From Solen grandis (lineage: Eukaryota > Mollusca > Bivalvia > Adapedonta > Solenidae), in the NCBI GenBank assembly GCA_021229015.1, contig CM037784.1, forward strand, positions 67,487,013 to 67,551,012: a stretch of DNA of 64,000 bases, read 5' to 3'. The notes under the pieces were generated by a model. The model did no database searches. It saw only the letters and a list, made by a program, of their open reading frames with translations, and had not been told where the DNA came from. Made by a program: the position numbers and the translations under genes. Below, piece after piece: positions 1-13,200 of this stretch. Positions within the stretch are counted from its first letter, which is position 1; every line of letters starts with the position of its first letter.

Positions 1-60
1 TCGCTATATGATTGAAATACTATCGCAGCGACGGTAAACCCCAATACAACAACAACAACA
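1..60 (+). mobile_element. SINE 3' tail (V-SINE/RUDI-like)
   Basis: TCGCTATATGATTGAAATAC followed by a GACGGTAAACC-type tail and a simple CAA repeat. The same tail closes the full-length SINE at 45069-45321. The 5' part lies outside the window. RUDI is a described molluscan V-SINE; naming is by resemblance. Confidence 0.6.
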
Positions 61-1068
61 AATTCATTTCATATCATTTGATACTTGAATTGTATGTGTC
101 GCCATATAGGATTTGTCAATTTCATATTTCTTTGTCTTTCAAAAATTTAAGGTCAGTTAGAGAAGAAATGGAAAACAATTTGCTAAACTAAGTATGCATC
201 TCAATACTTTTTATAGATAGTATTTTTTTAAGTGTTTGTGTATCGACATCTTCTCAAATATCCAAATAAAGAATTACATATACAGTTCTGCGTGTCAGTG
301 CACTAACATTTTAAGTACTGACCACAAAACTCTTTTAAATACATATAGATATAGGAGATAAGTTAGTTTCACAGTAAGCCTTAAGCACCAGAAAATGAAA
401 ATTTTGCGATATATTTTTGGGGTCGATAGATCAACCACAATACATTATAATAGCTGTTGGCTATATAGCAGCATTACACTGTATGTATTAATCATGTTTT
501 TATTTGATGTGAAAAGTGTTCCTGTTTGAGGTGAAAATGCATGGAGTTGTGATAAAAGAACGGGAATGATACGCTTTTGAAAATTTTGTAAATTCACAGT
601 GACTGTAAATCACTTGAAAATAAAGTTTTGATGTACACCATTCGTGCCTTATCGGATATGCTTACAGCAATACTTGGATACAAAACTTATATTTTATGCT
701 AACTGATATAATACTGTGTACTAACAATCAGATAATATCCAAATCCTACAGCTTGAGTGATACATTTATATATATTTATATAGGTAGCAGCAATTAGCAT
801 ATATATATGTTGCAGCAGTTAGCATAAAATACAATCATGTATAGGAAAACTTTTCAGTATTTTGAGTGAATATTTATTATATTTCATCTTGAAGTGATAA
901 ATTTTGACATTTTCACAAGCACTATGCACTCATGAAAATAATGAAGTTGCATCACTTCCTGTTGAGATATAATTCATATCCACTCAAAACAAACAAACAT
1001 CCTCCATATCTTTTTGCTTTAAAAAGGACTTTGAAAATTATGTTTGACACGATTCATTTATATTTTAG
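61..1068. other. Intron sequence upstream of exon 1; no gene seen
   Basis: AT-rich, with stops in all frames. Searched for an exon encoding the linker or MG6 segment that should precede the anaphylatoxin domain; none was convincing. A TA-rich patch lies at 760-815. Confidence 0.6.
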
Positions 1069-1263
1069 ATTGTGAAACGACCATTGAATGCTGCCTCGCA
1101 GGAGAAGATTTTGCTTTCAATTTAAATACTACAGTTCAAGATTTTGACATGTATACTGCGTGCGTGTCACTAGCAGTGGAAATTTCACGCAATGGATCTC
1201 AGCCATGGTCATGCATAGAAGCAGCATTTAAATCATGTTTGACTGTTCTTGATGGTTATAACG
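1069..1263 (+). CDS. C3: C3-like exon 1 in window: anaphylatoxin (ANATO) domain
   Basis: Acceptor tattttag at 1061-1068, donor gtatgt at 1264; enters with two bases of a codon and leaves with one. Encodes [15 protein letters not shown], then a Cys at ACVSLAV, then [10 protein letters not shown], which resembles the C3a pattern CC-C-C-x6-CC. The terminal CC of canonical anaphylatoxins is Ser-Cys here (1233-1238), and an extra Cys (1071-1073) lies before the first CC (1089-1094). Two N-glycosylation sequons (NTT, NGS) are present. The next exon follows soon after the last Cys, so the C3a-like C-terminal tail is short and has no obvious LGLAR-type end. Confidence 0.85.
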
Positions 1264-4200
1264 GTATGTATAACAGTGTTAGGGAGGAATGCATATTAAT
1301 TCATTCACATCTGATCATTTTAGATCAAAGAGAAATCAGTTAAGAGACTTGTTCTACCAAACACTGCACCTATCAACACATTCCCTTTAGTTAAAACATA
1401 AAATCATTTTGAAATGAGAAATGCCATGTTATATTTGCTCTTTAATTACCATATATTTGACATTTAAGGTATGTGTCGTATTATCAAATATATGCTGTAA
1501 ATATTATCATTTATTTTTGCAATATCATTTTTCTTTTCAGATGATTGGAATTCTAACAATAATTATGTTTTTAGCTCACCTGAGCACTTGTGCTCGGGTG
1601 AGCTTTTGTGATCGCCTTTTGTCCGTCGTGCGTCGTGCGTCGTCCGTCGTCAACAATTGCTTGTGAACACTCTAGAGGCCACAGTTTTGGCCCAATCTTC
1701 ATGAAACTTGGTCAGGATGTTTGTCTACATGATATCTCGGATGAGTTCGAAATTGGGTCATTTGGGGTCAAAAACTAGGTCACTAGGTCAAATCTTAGAA
1801 AAACCTTGTGAACACTCTAGAGGCCACAGTTATGGCCCAATCTTCATAAAATTTGGTCAGGATATTTGTCTACATGATATCTCGGATGAGTTCGATATTG
1901 GGTCATGTGGGGTCAAAAACTAGGTCACCATGGAAAATCTTAGAAAAACCTTGTGAACACTCTAGAGGCCACAGTTTTAGCCCAATCTTCATGAAAAATG
2001 GTCAGGGTGTTTGTCTACATGATATCTTCGATGAATTCGAAAATGGGTAATGTGGGGTCAAAAACTAGGTCACCAGGTCAAATCTTAGAAAAACCTTGTG
2101 AACACTACAGGCCACAGTTTTGGCCTAATCTTCATAAAATTTGGTCAGGATGTTTGTCTACATGATATCTTGCATGACTTTGAAATTGGGTCATGTGGGA
2201 TCAAAAACTAGGTCACCAGGTCAAATCTAAGAAAAACCTTGTGAACTCTATAGAGGCCACAGTTTTAGCCCAATCTTCAATAGATTTGGTCAGGATGTTT
2301 GTCTAATTGATATATTGGATGAGTTTGAAAATGAGTCACATGAGGTTAAAAACTAGGTCACCAGGTCAAATCTAAGAAAAACCTTGTGAACACTTTAGAG
2401 NNNNNNNNNNNNNNNNNNNNNNNNNNNNNNNNNNNNNNNNNNNNNNNNNNNNNNNNNNNNNNNNNNNNNNNNNNNNNNNNNNNNNNNNNNNNNNNNNNNN
2501 GCCTACATTTTTGTCCCAGTCTTCATTAAACTTAATATGAATGATGACTGCATGAATTCCCATTTGAGTGCAAATTCAGGTAGGATCAATATGTAGGTCA
2601 CTTAGTCAAATGTTAGAAAAACACTTTTAGATGCCAGATTTTTCGTCATTATGCCTAACACAGCCATCTTACTCAGGTGAGCGACACAGGGCCATCTTGG
2701 CCCTCTTGTTTGTTAGAGTTGTGTGTCTGTCCGTGAGTCTGTCTGTCCGTCTGTCACACTTTTGTTAGAGTTGTCTGTCTGTCTGTCCATCCTTCTGTCA
2801 CACTTTTTGTCCGAAGCATGACTCAAAAAATATCAAAGCTATTAACTTGAAACTTCACAGGTGGATAGATATGTCATACACAAGAACTGTAACTTTGCAT
2901 ATAATATTTTATTTTAGTTATTTCCTTTAGTTGAATTTCATGTCCGGAGCATAACTCAAAAAGTATCAAAGCTATTAACTTGAAACATCACAGACAGATA
3001 AATCTCATGGTGGTGAAGTGTCATGCACAAAAACTGTAACTCTGTGCATCATAATTTTTTAGTTACTGCCCTTTGTGAAATTTCATAGTTTATTTTTGTC
3101 CGAAGCATGACTCAAAAAGTATACATGCTTACATCACATAAATTGTGGAATTCTAAAACTATGTCCTACTTCCTTGGTATATAATGCAACATGCTATATT
3201 TAACAGTGTTTTGTACAAAATGAATATATTCCATATTGTACAGAAGGCTGTTAAATGAAAAAATTTATTCTATTTTTTGTATCAATAACAAAGTCATTTA
3301 TTTCAGAATCAGACAAAATTTCAACTTTTGTTGATACAAAAATGACAATAGATAACTTAAGATTTTCATTCAGAACCTTTTCACATGTTACGCTCTTCAT
3401 CATAGGTTTAACATGGGACCTATGAAAAGTACAATACAGAAAAATTACAAGATTTCTGTATACATGTGCATCCAAATACAGAAATATATTGTACAGTCAT
3501 GTGATAAAAAAATGCGTCTCTGAATGGGAAAAAGAAATAAGGTATAGAATAATATTGAACATTTTGCATGTTTAAGTAACGTCCATGTAAGACTTTATAA
3601 AATAACTGCCAGTTGTATTTCTAAAACTTGATAAAGATATATGGAACCCTGTATTAAATACATTATTTTTATGCATCAAAAAATTGGGTCATTGATTGTT
3701 ATTATTATTACTTAGATGAGGACATCGATGGGAGATCATTTGGGAACGTCAATAGATACAGATCCCAACTCAAAAAGATAACTGATCAAGGAGTCAATCA
3801 TTATGTACGAGATGACTTTGATGAGTCATGGTTATTTGAAAACATAGAGCTTAACAAGTAAGTTTTGTCTAAGAGTTTTATTCTGTTTATTTGTGTGATT
3901 TAGATCATGTACTAATTCATAAAACTTGTGGCCACCTTTCTCATATAATGAGCAAAAGGAATATGTATGTAACAAAACATATGTGGATAGAGTCTTTTGA
4001 AGTTATGACAAACAAACTCTTACGTAATTTCATTTTATCTCTTCATAACATACAGTGAAAAATAGTTCTATCCAATATTCAAATACATCCAGCACTTAAC
4101 CTTTACCCTGCTAGAACCATAAGTGCTAACCTTTGCCACCAGTAAAGAGCCAGGCCAGCCTGCACATCTGTGCAGGCTGGCCTGGCTCTTTACTGCTGGC

Positions 4201-7200
4201 TGACCAGCAACAAGTTTTCATCTTGTTATCCCTAAAATTGATAATGGACAGTTCCAAAAAAAGGTGCCAGCTAAGTCCATTTGAGAAATTCAGCAGATTA
4301 AGGGTTAACATTCATAAAAATACAATAAATAAAGTACAGGGGAGAGTCATTGTAAGAATTTGTTGCCCAACCTTTTTGTCTTTTGTTTGTTGCCATTAGT
4401 GTGTACATTTGTATCACAAAACAGAAGTACTTCTGTACCAATTGTAACAGTGTCATGGTTTCGTAATCAAGTGAAAAGTCTATTTATTTTGCTGTCTGTT
4501 TCGGCATAATTACATACTTACTATGAGAGTCATTCTAAAAATCATTAAGAACTTCTATGAAGGCTCTAAGATTACATGTATATAAATGACAATAAAAAGT
4601 AAATTAAGAATGTGCTATCATTAGAATTAATTAATGTATTAAAGATAAAAGAAAAATGAAATAAAAGCCTTTTGAATAGGTATTTTACATCATTTTTTGC
4701 ATTTTAGGAACTGGTTTAGTATACAGGTTTAGTAAGACCCTGCTGTGACGCTCGGCTAATTTTTGATAAAAGACATTGTTTCAGGCTTTGGCACAGTCTA
4801 TCATTAGGGAAAACTTAATATCCTTCTTGATATTAAGCAACACTTTCTAAGTAAATTCATTGCATCAGACTTAGGAAGATATGAAATATAAGAGACAGGT
4901 TCCAATATAAACTTTACTTTTGAAGAGACTTTTTGAAACAATATTATATTAATTTTAAAGTTAATTTTTTTTATTAATTTTTTTTTTTATGAAAATTTGT
5001 GGAACCTCCACTGGTAATTTTTGAAAATGAGAACTATTCTTCTTTTTATTTTATTATGCACAAAATAAGACATGTCCCCATACCAGAATCACAAAAGTTG
5101 ATATGAAATGAGATCCCCAGGTATTATTTAAGGGAGGTAACCCCTAATATTATTTCATTGTTTTACATGGGTTGTATATTTTGGTAGAGCTAGTTTGCCA
5201 TGTATTTTTCAAAAGATCTTCTACTCCAAAACTTCAGGCTAGATTATAAATTATTTGGCACAGATGTTGCATTGGTTAACCTATACCACAAATCATTCCA
5301 ATCCATATAAAAAATACTGCTAGGGGCGGGGTTAATTTTCCTTGTATGCATATATTGAGAACTTAAAAATCTTCTTCTTAAAAGTGCTTGCCAGATTTGA
5401 AAATGTTTAGGTTCATTGGCTGAGTCTCAGCTAAGACTGTTCTAATCATTTGGTTCCTTAAAAAAAAAGCATGGTTTCTGAAAGATTTTTCTAATCATTC
5501 CGTTCCTGTAAAAAGAGCATGGTGTATTAGTGCTATGCACCAGGCATGTAAAAAAACAACAACAAGGGGTCTGTTGGCAAAATGAGCTAGAGTATCGCAC
5601 CTGGACTACGTTGTATCTAACCACTGTCTCTTCTGCATGCTGTCTCTTGAGCAAAACCAGGACCCCACTGGTGGCAAACTCAATACAGTGATCTCCCTTG
5701 CAAGCAAAAAAAAAATCACTGCTGTCACAAATGTCACGTGATGATGGTAAACTAACAAATGGCATCTCCGTTTGCTGTCAAAACAACAAAAATATTTTTT
5801 AAATTATTTTTTTTTTTACCACAAGGTGATATTTGATGCTTATTAAAGAAAACATACTTAGGGAAATGACACTTGCAATAAAATAATTTTTTTTGGAAAA
5901 AAAGAAAAAATAGCTAAATTCTGTAAGTTTTACTTGTGGTGGCAGTGGTTATCTACAACTGTAAGGGGAGGTAACTACTGCGTGGAGTTTGCACTGGTGG
6001 GTTATTATTGGTTATGATATACATTACATGTATGTAATTATCAGTAAATGACTGCTATAGCCATTACTACAGAAAAAGAAGGAGGATGTGGGCAATCTGA
6101 TGAGCGATCTAGGACCCTCATGATCCTCTTACTTGCTACTTATTTCAGTTTGCACTCTTTGATAATTTAATTTAGCACTAGAATGATAAAAACAGTCTTT
6201 GATGAACATCATTTTATAAGTAAGATAATTAATGAACCTTGCAATTTATTTCTTCTTTCAAATTATTCTACTGTTTCCTGACTCTGCATTTGACTATAGG
6301 TCTTTCTTTTAAAATTGAACTGCAATGGATTATTTCGGATTAACTGAATACTTGTATGAAATGGAATGTAATTTAATTTCCTACCTTTACGTCATATTGA
6401 TAATTCATTTTTATGGGACAAATGCATTTATTTTCCAGTGTGAATTATTTGTTTAATGAATTGCTTCACAGTTTCATTAAGCTGAAGTCACTGACTTTAG
6501 ACCACTAAATAATACATTTTAGAATAATTTTAGAATGTTTATTTGAACTGACTTTAGACCACTAAATAATACTTTTTAGAATAATTTTAGCATGTTTATT
6601 TGAACATGGTTTATCTAATTCTTATAGTGAAGGTGAGGCCAAAAAGCAGATGGTGTTTCCAGACTCAATTACAGAATGGATGGTTCAAGGAATAGGTACT
6701 TTTTTTTCTGTGTTAAGTTTTGTATTCTGTCCTCTTATCTACCTACAAGAGTGTGCTTGACTAAACTGTTTGTTTGTTTCGTTGGGTTTAACATCCCACC
6801 GACAATATTTCAATCATTTGTATACTATGTCTTCTTGAGATAGATATAATGCTGCCACACTGCAGTATTAAGCCGAAGACATGTGGCATGATATCACACC
6901 TTGTCACATTATCCTGACACCAGCATCTACTCTGTGTATATGCTGATTGCCAAACAGGGTGACAAAAATTTAAACACAGAAAACAATAACAAGACACTAT
7001 AATAAAAAAATATTATGGAAATTTTACTTTAAATCTTTGTTTGCAGACTGAAAGACAAAACAGTATTCTAATCAAAGAATGAACCAGTAGTTTATGTCTT
7101 GGGAAATCATTCCAAAAAAATTGCTTCCATATAGTTTATTTAAGTGGATAACTACTGCTGTAACATTAACCCCATCTGAATTTTACACTTTGACAAAATT

Positions 7201-10200
7201 AAAATGAACTATTCCTTTGCTTTGAACTTATGATTGTTATGATCTCCATTTCTCTTATTGGTTAGGTATAACAAAAGACCAGGGATTCTGCGTGGCCTCC
7301 CCAGTTAATATATCAGCCTTCAGCGATTTTTTCATTCAGCTGGATCTCCCGTACCAAGCTACACGGCTGGAAAACATAAACATTAAGGCAACTCTGTTCT
7401 ATTACGGGCAGAAAAATGCGAAAGATGTAAAGGTAATTTATTATACAATTGTTCCAGTACATACCCATATGGACATTGATTCTTAATGCTTTTAAATTGT
7501 GTAGGAGGTTTAATCTTTTTTATGTTTGTGTCAGCTTTGCATTCTCCCAGATTCTCATTGCCATATAGACATAAGTGCCTGTAAACAAAACTTCTAGTTT
7601 CCTTGCTGAATAGAGTTGACTGTATAATAGTAACTAAAGTTTGGAGAAGGAAATATTAGAATGTTCCTTCAATAATGTAATGTAGTTCATACAGGTCCTT
7701 AGAAAATTTAGTTGAATACATACTTATAACTGTTCATTTGGTAGGGTTAATCCAATTTTTAATAGAAAGGTCTTTTAGAAATACCATGAAAATTACTAAC
7801 ATATGACAGTATTGATGACTTTTGTCACCATCATGAGAAATTTGTTCTACATACATATTAGACCTAATTTTTGTCAAAGTACCTTTTGACTGAAATAATC
7901 AATGATTCCCAATGGCTGTAGAATCTCTGATGACAGAAGTTGTCAAAAATGCATTTCAAAGTAGTATTAAAAGAACGTTTTATTCACTAGTTTAATATGG
8001 TATGCTTTTTAGCTCACCTGAGCACAAAGTGCTCAAGGTGAGCTTTTCTGATCGCCCTTCGTCCGGCGTCCGTCGTCGTGCGTCGTCCGTCGTCAACAAT
8101 TTGCTTTAAACGACATCTCCTCTGAAACCGCTGGACAGAATTGAATGAAACTTGGCAGGAATGTTCCTTGGGTGAGGCTCTACAAAAGTTGCTAAAATAA
8201 AGTTGATCCATGAAGAACTCTGGTTGCCATGGCTACAAAAAGAAAAATAATTTGAAAACTTTAAAAATCATCTCCTTCAAAACTACTGGCCAGATTTCAA
8301 AATAATTTGGTACAGATGTTCCTTGGGTCAACCTCTACCAAAGTTGCTTAAATTATTCCGATCCGTAAAAAAACATGGCCGCCAGGGGCGGGGCTTATTT
8401 GCCTTATATGTATAAAGAGAAACCTTTAAACAACATCTCCTCTGAAACCACTGGACAGAATTGGATTAAACTTGGCAGGGATGATCCTTGGGTCAACCTT
8501 CACAAAAGTTGCTAAAATAAACTTGATCCATGTAGAACTCTGGTTGCCATGGCAACAAAACAAAAAAAAATGAAAACTTTAAAAATCATCTTCTTCAAAA
8601 CTACTGGCCAGATTTTAAAATAAATTGGTACAGATGTTCCTTGGGTCAACCTCTACCAAAGTTGCTAAAAAAATTTCCGATCCGTAAAAAAACATGGCCG
8701 CCAGGGGTGGGGCTTATTTGCCTTATATGTATATAGAGAAACCTTTAAACAACATCTCCTCTGAAACCACTGTACAGAATTGGATTAAACTTGGCAGGGA
8801 TGATCCTTGGGTCAACCTTCACAAAAGTTGCTAAAATAAACTTGATCCATGTAGAACTCTGGTTGCCATGGCAACAAAAAGAAAAAAAAATAGGAAACCT
8901 TTAAAAATCATCTTCTTCAAAACTACTGGCCAGATTTTAAAATAAATTGGTACAGATGTTCCTTGGGTTGCTAAAAAAATTTCCGATCCATAAAAAACAT
9001 GGCCGCCAGGGGCGGGGCTTATTTGCCTTATATGTATATAGAGAAACCTTTAAACAACATCTCCTCTGAAACCACTGGACAGAATTGGATTAAACTTGGC
9101 AGGGATGATCCTTGGGTCAACCTTCACAAAAGTTGCTAAAATAAACTTGATCCATGTAGAACTCTGGTTGCCATGGCAACGAAAAGAAAAAAAAATATGA
9201 AAACTTTAAAAATCATCTTCTTCAAAACTACTGGCCTGATTTTAAAATGAATTGGTACAGATGTTCCTTGGGTCAACCTCTACCAAAGTTGCTAAAAAAA
9301 ATTCCGATCTGTAAAAAACATGGCCGCCAGGGCCGGGGCTTATTTGCCTTATATGTATATAGAGAAACCTTTAAACAACATCTCCTCTGAAACCACTGGA
9401 CAGAATTGGATTAAACTTGGCAGGGATGATCCTTGGGTCAACCTTCACAAAAGTTGCTAAAATAAACTTGATCCATGTAGAACTCTGGTTGCCATGGCAA
9501 CGAAAAGAAAAAAAAACATGAAAACTTTAAAAATCATCTTCTTCAAAACGACTGGCCAGATTTTAAAATGAATTGGTACAGATGTTCCTTGGGTCAACCT
9601 CTACCAAAGTTGCTAAAAAAATTTCCGATCCGTAAAAAACATGGCCGCCAGGGGCGGGGCTTATTTGCCTTATATGTATATAGAGAAACCTTTAAACAAC
9701 ATCTCCTCTGAAACCACTGGACAGAATTTGATTAAACTTGGCAGAAATGATCCTTGGGTCAACATTCACAAAAGTTCCTAAAATAAACTTGATCCATATA
9801 GAACTCTGGTTGCCATGGCAGCAAAAAGAAAAAAAATATGAAAACTTTAAAAATCATCTTCTTCAAAACTACTGGCCAGATTTTAAAATAAATTGGTACA
9901 GATGTTCCTTGGGTCAACCTATTTATCTCAGGTGAGTGATTTAGGGCCATCATGGGCCTCTTGTTTGAAATTACCTCTTGTGAGTACACTGTACATTAAC
10001 ATTGACCAACATTCTATTTTCAGGCCAGTATGTATCTGGATCACAATCCCGACTATTGTTCCAATTCCCAGCCCAATGAGAGACAGATGGTACCAGTGAG
10101 TCTGGTTCCTAACAGTGCCCACACCGTCAGATTCCCTATTATCCCGATTAAGCAAGGTGTATTTGAGGTAATCGTAACGGCAATGGTGTCTGAGACGGGA

Positions 10201-13200
10201 TCTCCAAAATTGGATTCTATAAAGAAGCTCCTATATGTTAAGGTAACTAGGGATGTATGTAGCAGTAAAATCAAGAGTCTCCACAGTTTCTTTCATTTCT
10301 TTGAATTCTGAATGTATTCATGTTTTTTAGTTTAAAATGAAAGAATAAATCATCAGAAATATTTAATATTTTTTATCTTCTTAGCAAGTGAACTGAAAGG
10401 ACGCTACTATCAGGGTAATCTCTGCCCCCCCCCCTCCTTTTTTTGATAATTATAAATAGTTCTCACATCAATGAATACCCCTTCTCTTGGTGGTCATTTT
10501 CAAAGGTAAATTCAAAGGATTTTCATATAATTTTGCTATTTCTCCTTCAAAAAATCCAAAATTTTTACACCATTACAAAGTTCTGGAAATTTGTATTTTT
10601 GTGATGAAATATTTCTAATATGGATGTATGCACGCAAAAAATGTACAGTAAAGAACCATAATTTTTTTTTAAAAGAATGAAGGCATCGAAGAGCGAGAGA
10701 CCATACATATCTGCCTCGATCCACTAAAACAAAGGGAAGATTGTCAGAATACTGTAGGCAGAGTTCTAGGAAACAGTAAGTAGTGGATGAAAATTTGAAT
10801 TATAAAACATACCCTGGAATAATTTTTTTAAAAAATTAAAGGGTTTTTAAAAATTTTAAAATTTCATTTGATCAAGCAGACCGTTTTGAATTTGAAAGTC
10901 ATATTCCTTTTGTAACTACATTGAAGAGTATCAAAATTCTGTGCATGGTTTTCTTTCATTGGCCAGCATATTGTTAAATATTCATAAAAACAAATTTTTC
11001 CTTTTGAAAATCTGATGGTATATAATTATGCAAGTGATAGTGGAATATCTACCCTGTGTTCCAACGATGGTGACATCTGCAGAGCTTCCTCACTGTGATT
11101 CACTCCATACACAAGTAGAATAATACAACACCCATTCATATAATCCATGAACTATCACTCCATACACAAGTAGAATAATACAACACCCATTCATATAATC
11201 CATGAACTATCACTCCATACACAAGTGGAATAATACAACACCCATTCATATAATCCATGAACTATCACTCCATACACAAGTGGAATAATACAACACCCAT
11301 TCATATAATCCATGAACTATCACTCCATACACAAGTGGAATGATACAACACCCATTCATATAATCCATGAACTATCACTCCATACACAAGTGGAATGATA
11401 CAACACCCATTCATATAATCCTTGAACTATCACTTCATACACAAGTGGAATGATACAACACCCATTCATATAATCCATGGACTATCACTCCATACACAAG
11501 TGGAATAATACAACACCCATTCATATAATCCATGAACTATCACTCATACACAAGTGGAATGATACAACACCCATTCATATAATCCATGAACTATCACTCC
11601 ATACACAAGTGGAATAATACAACACCCATTCATATAATCCATGAACTATCACTCCATACACAAGTGGAATGATACAACACCCATTCATATAATCCATGAA
11701 CTATCACTCCATACACAAGTGGAATAATACAACACCCATTCATATAATCCATGAACTATCACTCCATACACAAGTGGAATGATACAACACCCATTCATAT
11801 AATCCATGAACTATCACTCCATACACAAGTGGAATGATACAACACCCATTCATATAATCCTTGAACTATCACTCCATACACAAGTGGAATAATACAACAC
11901 CCATTCATATAATCCATGAACTATCACTCCATACACAAGTGGAATAATACAACACCCATTCATATAATCCATGAACTATCACTCAATCAAAATGGAATAA
12001 TACAACACCCATTCATATAATCCTTGAACTATCACTCCATACACAAGTGGAATAATGCAACACCCATTCATATAATCCTTGAACTATCACTCCATACACA
12101 AGTGGATTAATACAACACCCATTCATATAATCCATGAACTACCCTTATATGCAAGTAAGATACACATGTATACGACTTTGGGATTTTGTAGCCAGGGATC
12201 AAACACATAACCTCCCATTTATGTAATGTCCCATGCCATTATATTTTCCATTAGTTATGTTTACAAATTGTTGTTTATTTAAGTAAATGATAATTATAAA
12301 TAGAAGAACATATAGAGTTTATAAAGATATAAAATGTACATATATATTAACATTATGTGTATTTGTACAAAGGCTACGAGACAACACCAACTTTGGAACG
12401 GAAGCAGACAATCATAGTGGATCTCACACTGCCTGGTGAAGCTATACCAAAAACTGGAAGCGCAACGGGCTATTTCTCAAGTATGTGTTAATGTTCTTGA
12501 TTTAGTATAATTGTCATGCTTAAGATCAACTATACTATGTCAGTGTCTAGTATTAATGCTGACATCATGTTTAATTTTATTATACCACCACAAACGAAGT
12601 CTGAGAGGGGGTATATAGGAGTCGGTTTGTCGGTCTGTTGGTTTGTCGGTCTGTTGGTTTGTCGGTCTGTCTGTCCATCCCAAAAACTTGTGAGGGAAAC
12701 TACTTCTACATATTTTAACCGATTCGATTCATATTTTGTGTGTGCATTGATAATCAGGTTGAGAGGTGCGTGTCAAAAATTTCCCTTGAGTTATCTCAAG
12801 GATGGCAGAGTTATTGCCCCTGATTTGACTCTTAATATCTTGTTACGCAAACTACTACATTTCTTTCAATTATCTTAGTTATTGTCCTTGTAAACAGTTG
12901 GCAACAAGGAGAAGTGCAGTGTCCAAGAACTGTAACTCTACACTTTTAAACTACTGTGCTAAACAACCATAACTGACTCTCCTGCCATTTTAAATAAAGC
13001 CTTTACTTACTTATCACTTACTGAATATCATAACCAATATACTATGTATACAGGTTCTTATCTATTCTCAGCCTGGAGTCTTGCTTCTCCTGTATCAAAG
13101 CATTTTGCAGGTGTATTTAATCACCTTCAGTGATAGCTCTAGTTTTGATTTTGATCAAATAAGAAGATGTGTTTAATTTTTTAGCTCAACAGACCACAAC

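Noticed and set aside
1..1068. An exon for the linker before the anaphylatoxin domain
   Set aside because: A possible AG..GT segment near 165-192 is short, lacks basic RRRR-type residues and has no family similarity.
4126..4399. Opposing ORFs over the MITE at 4096-4308
   Set aside because: Both arise from the perfect palindrome, which stays open on both strands.
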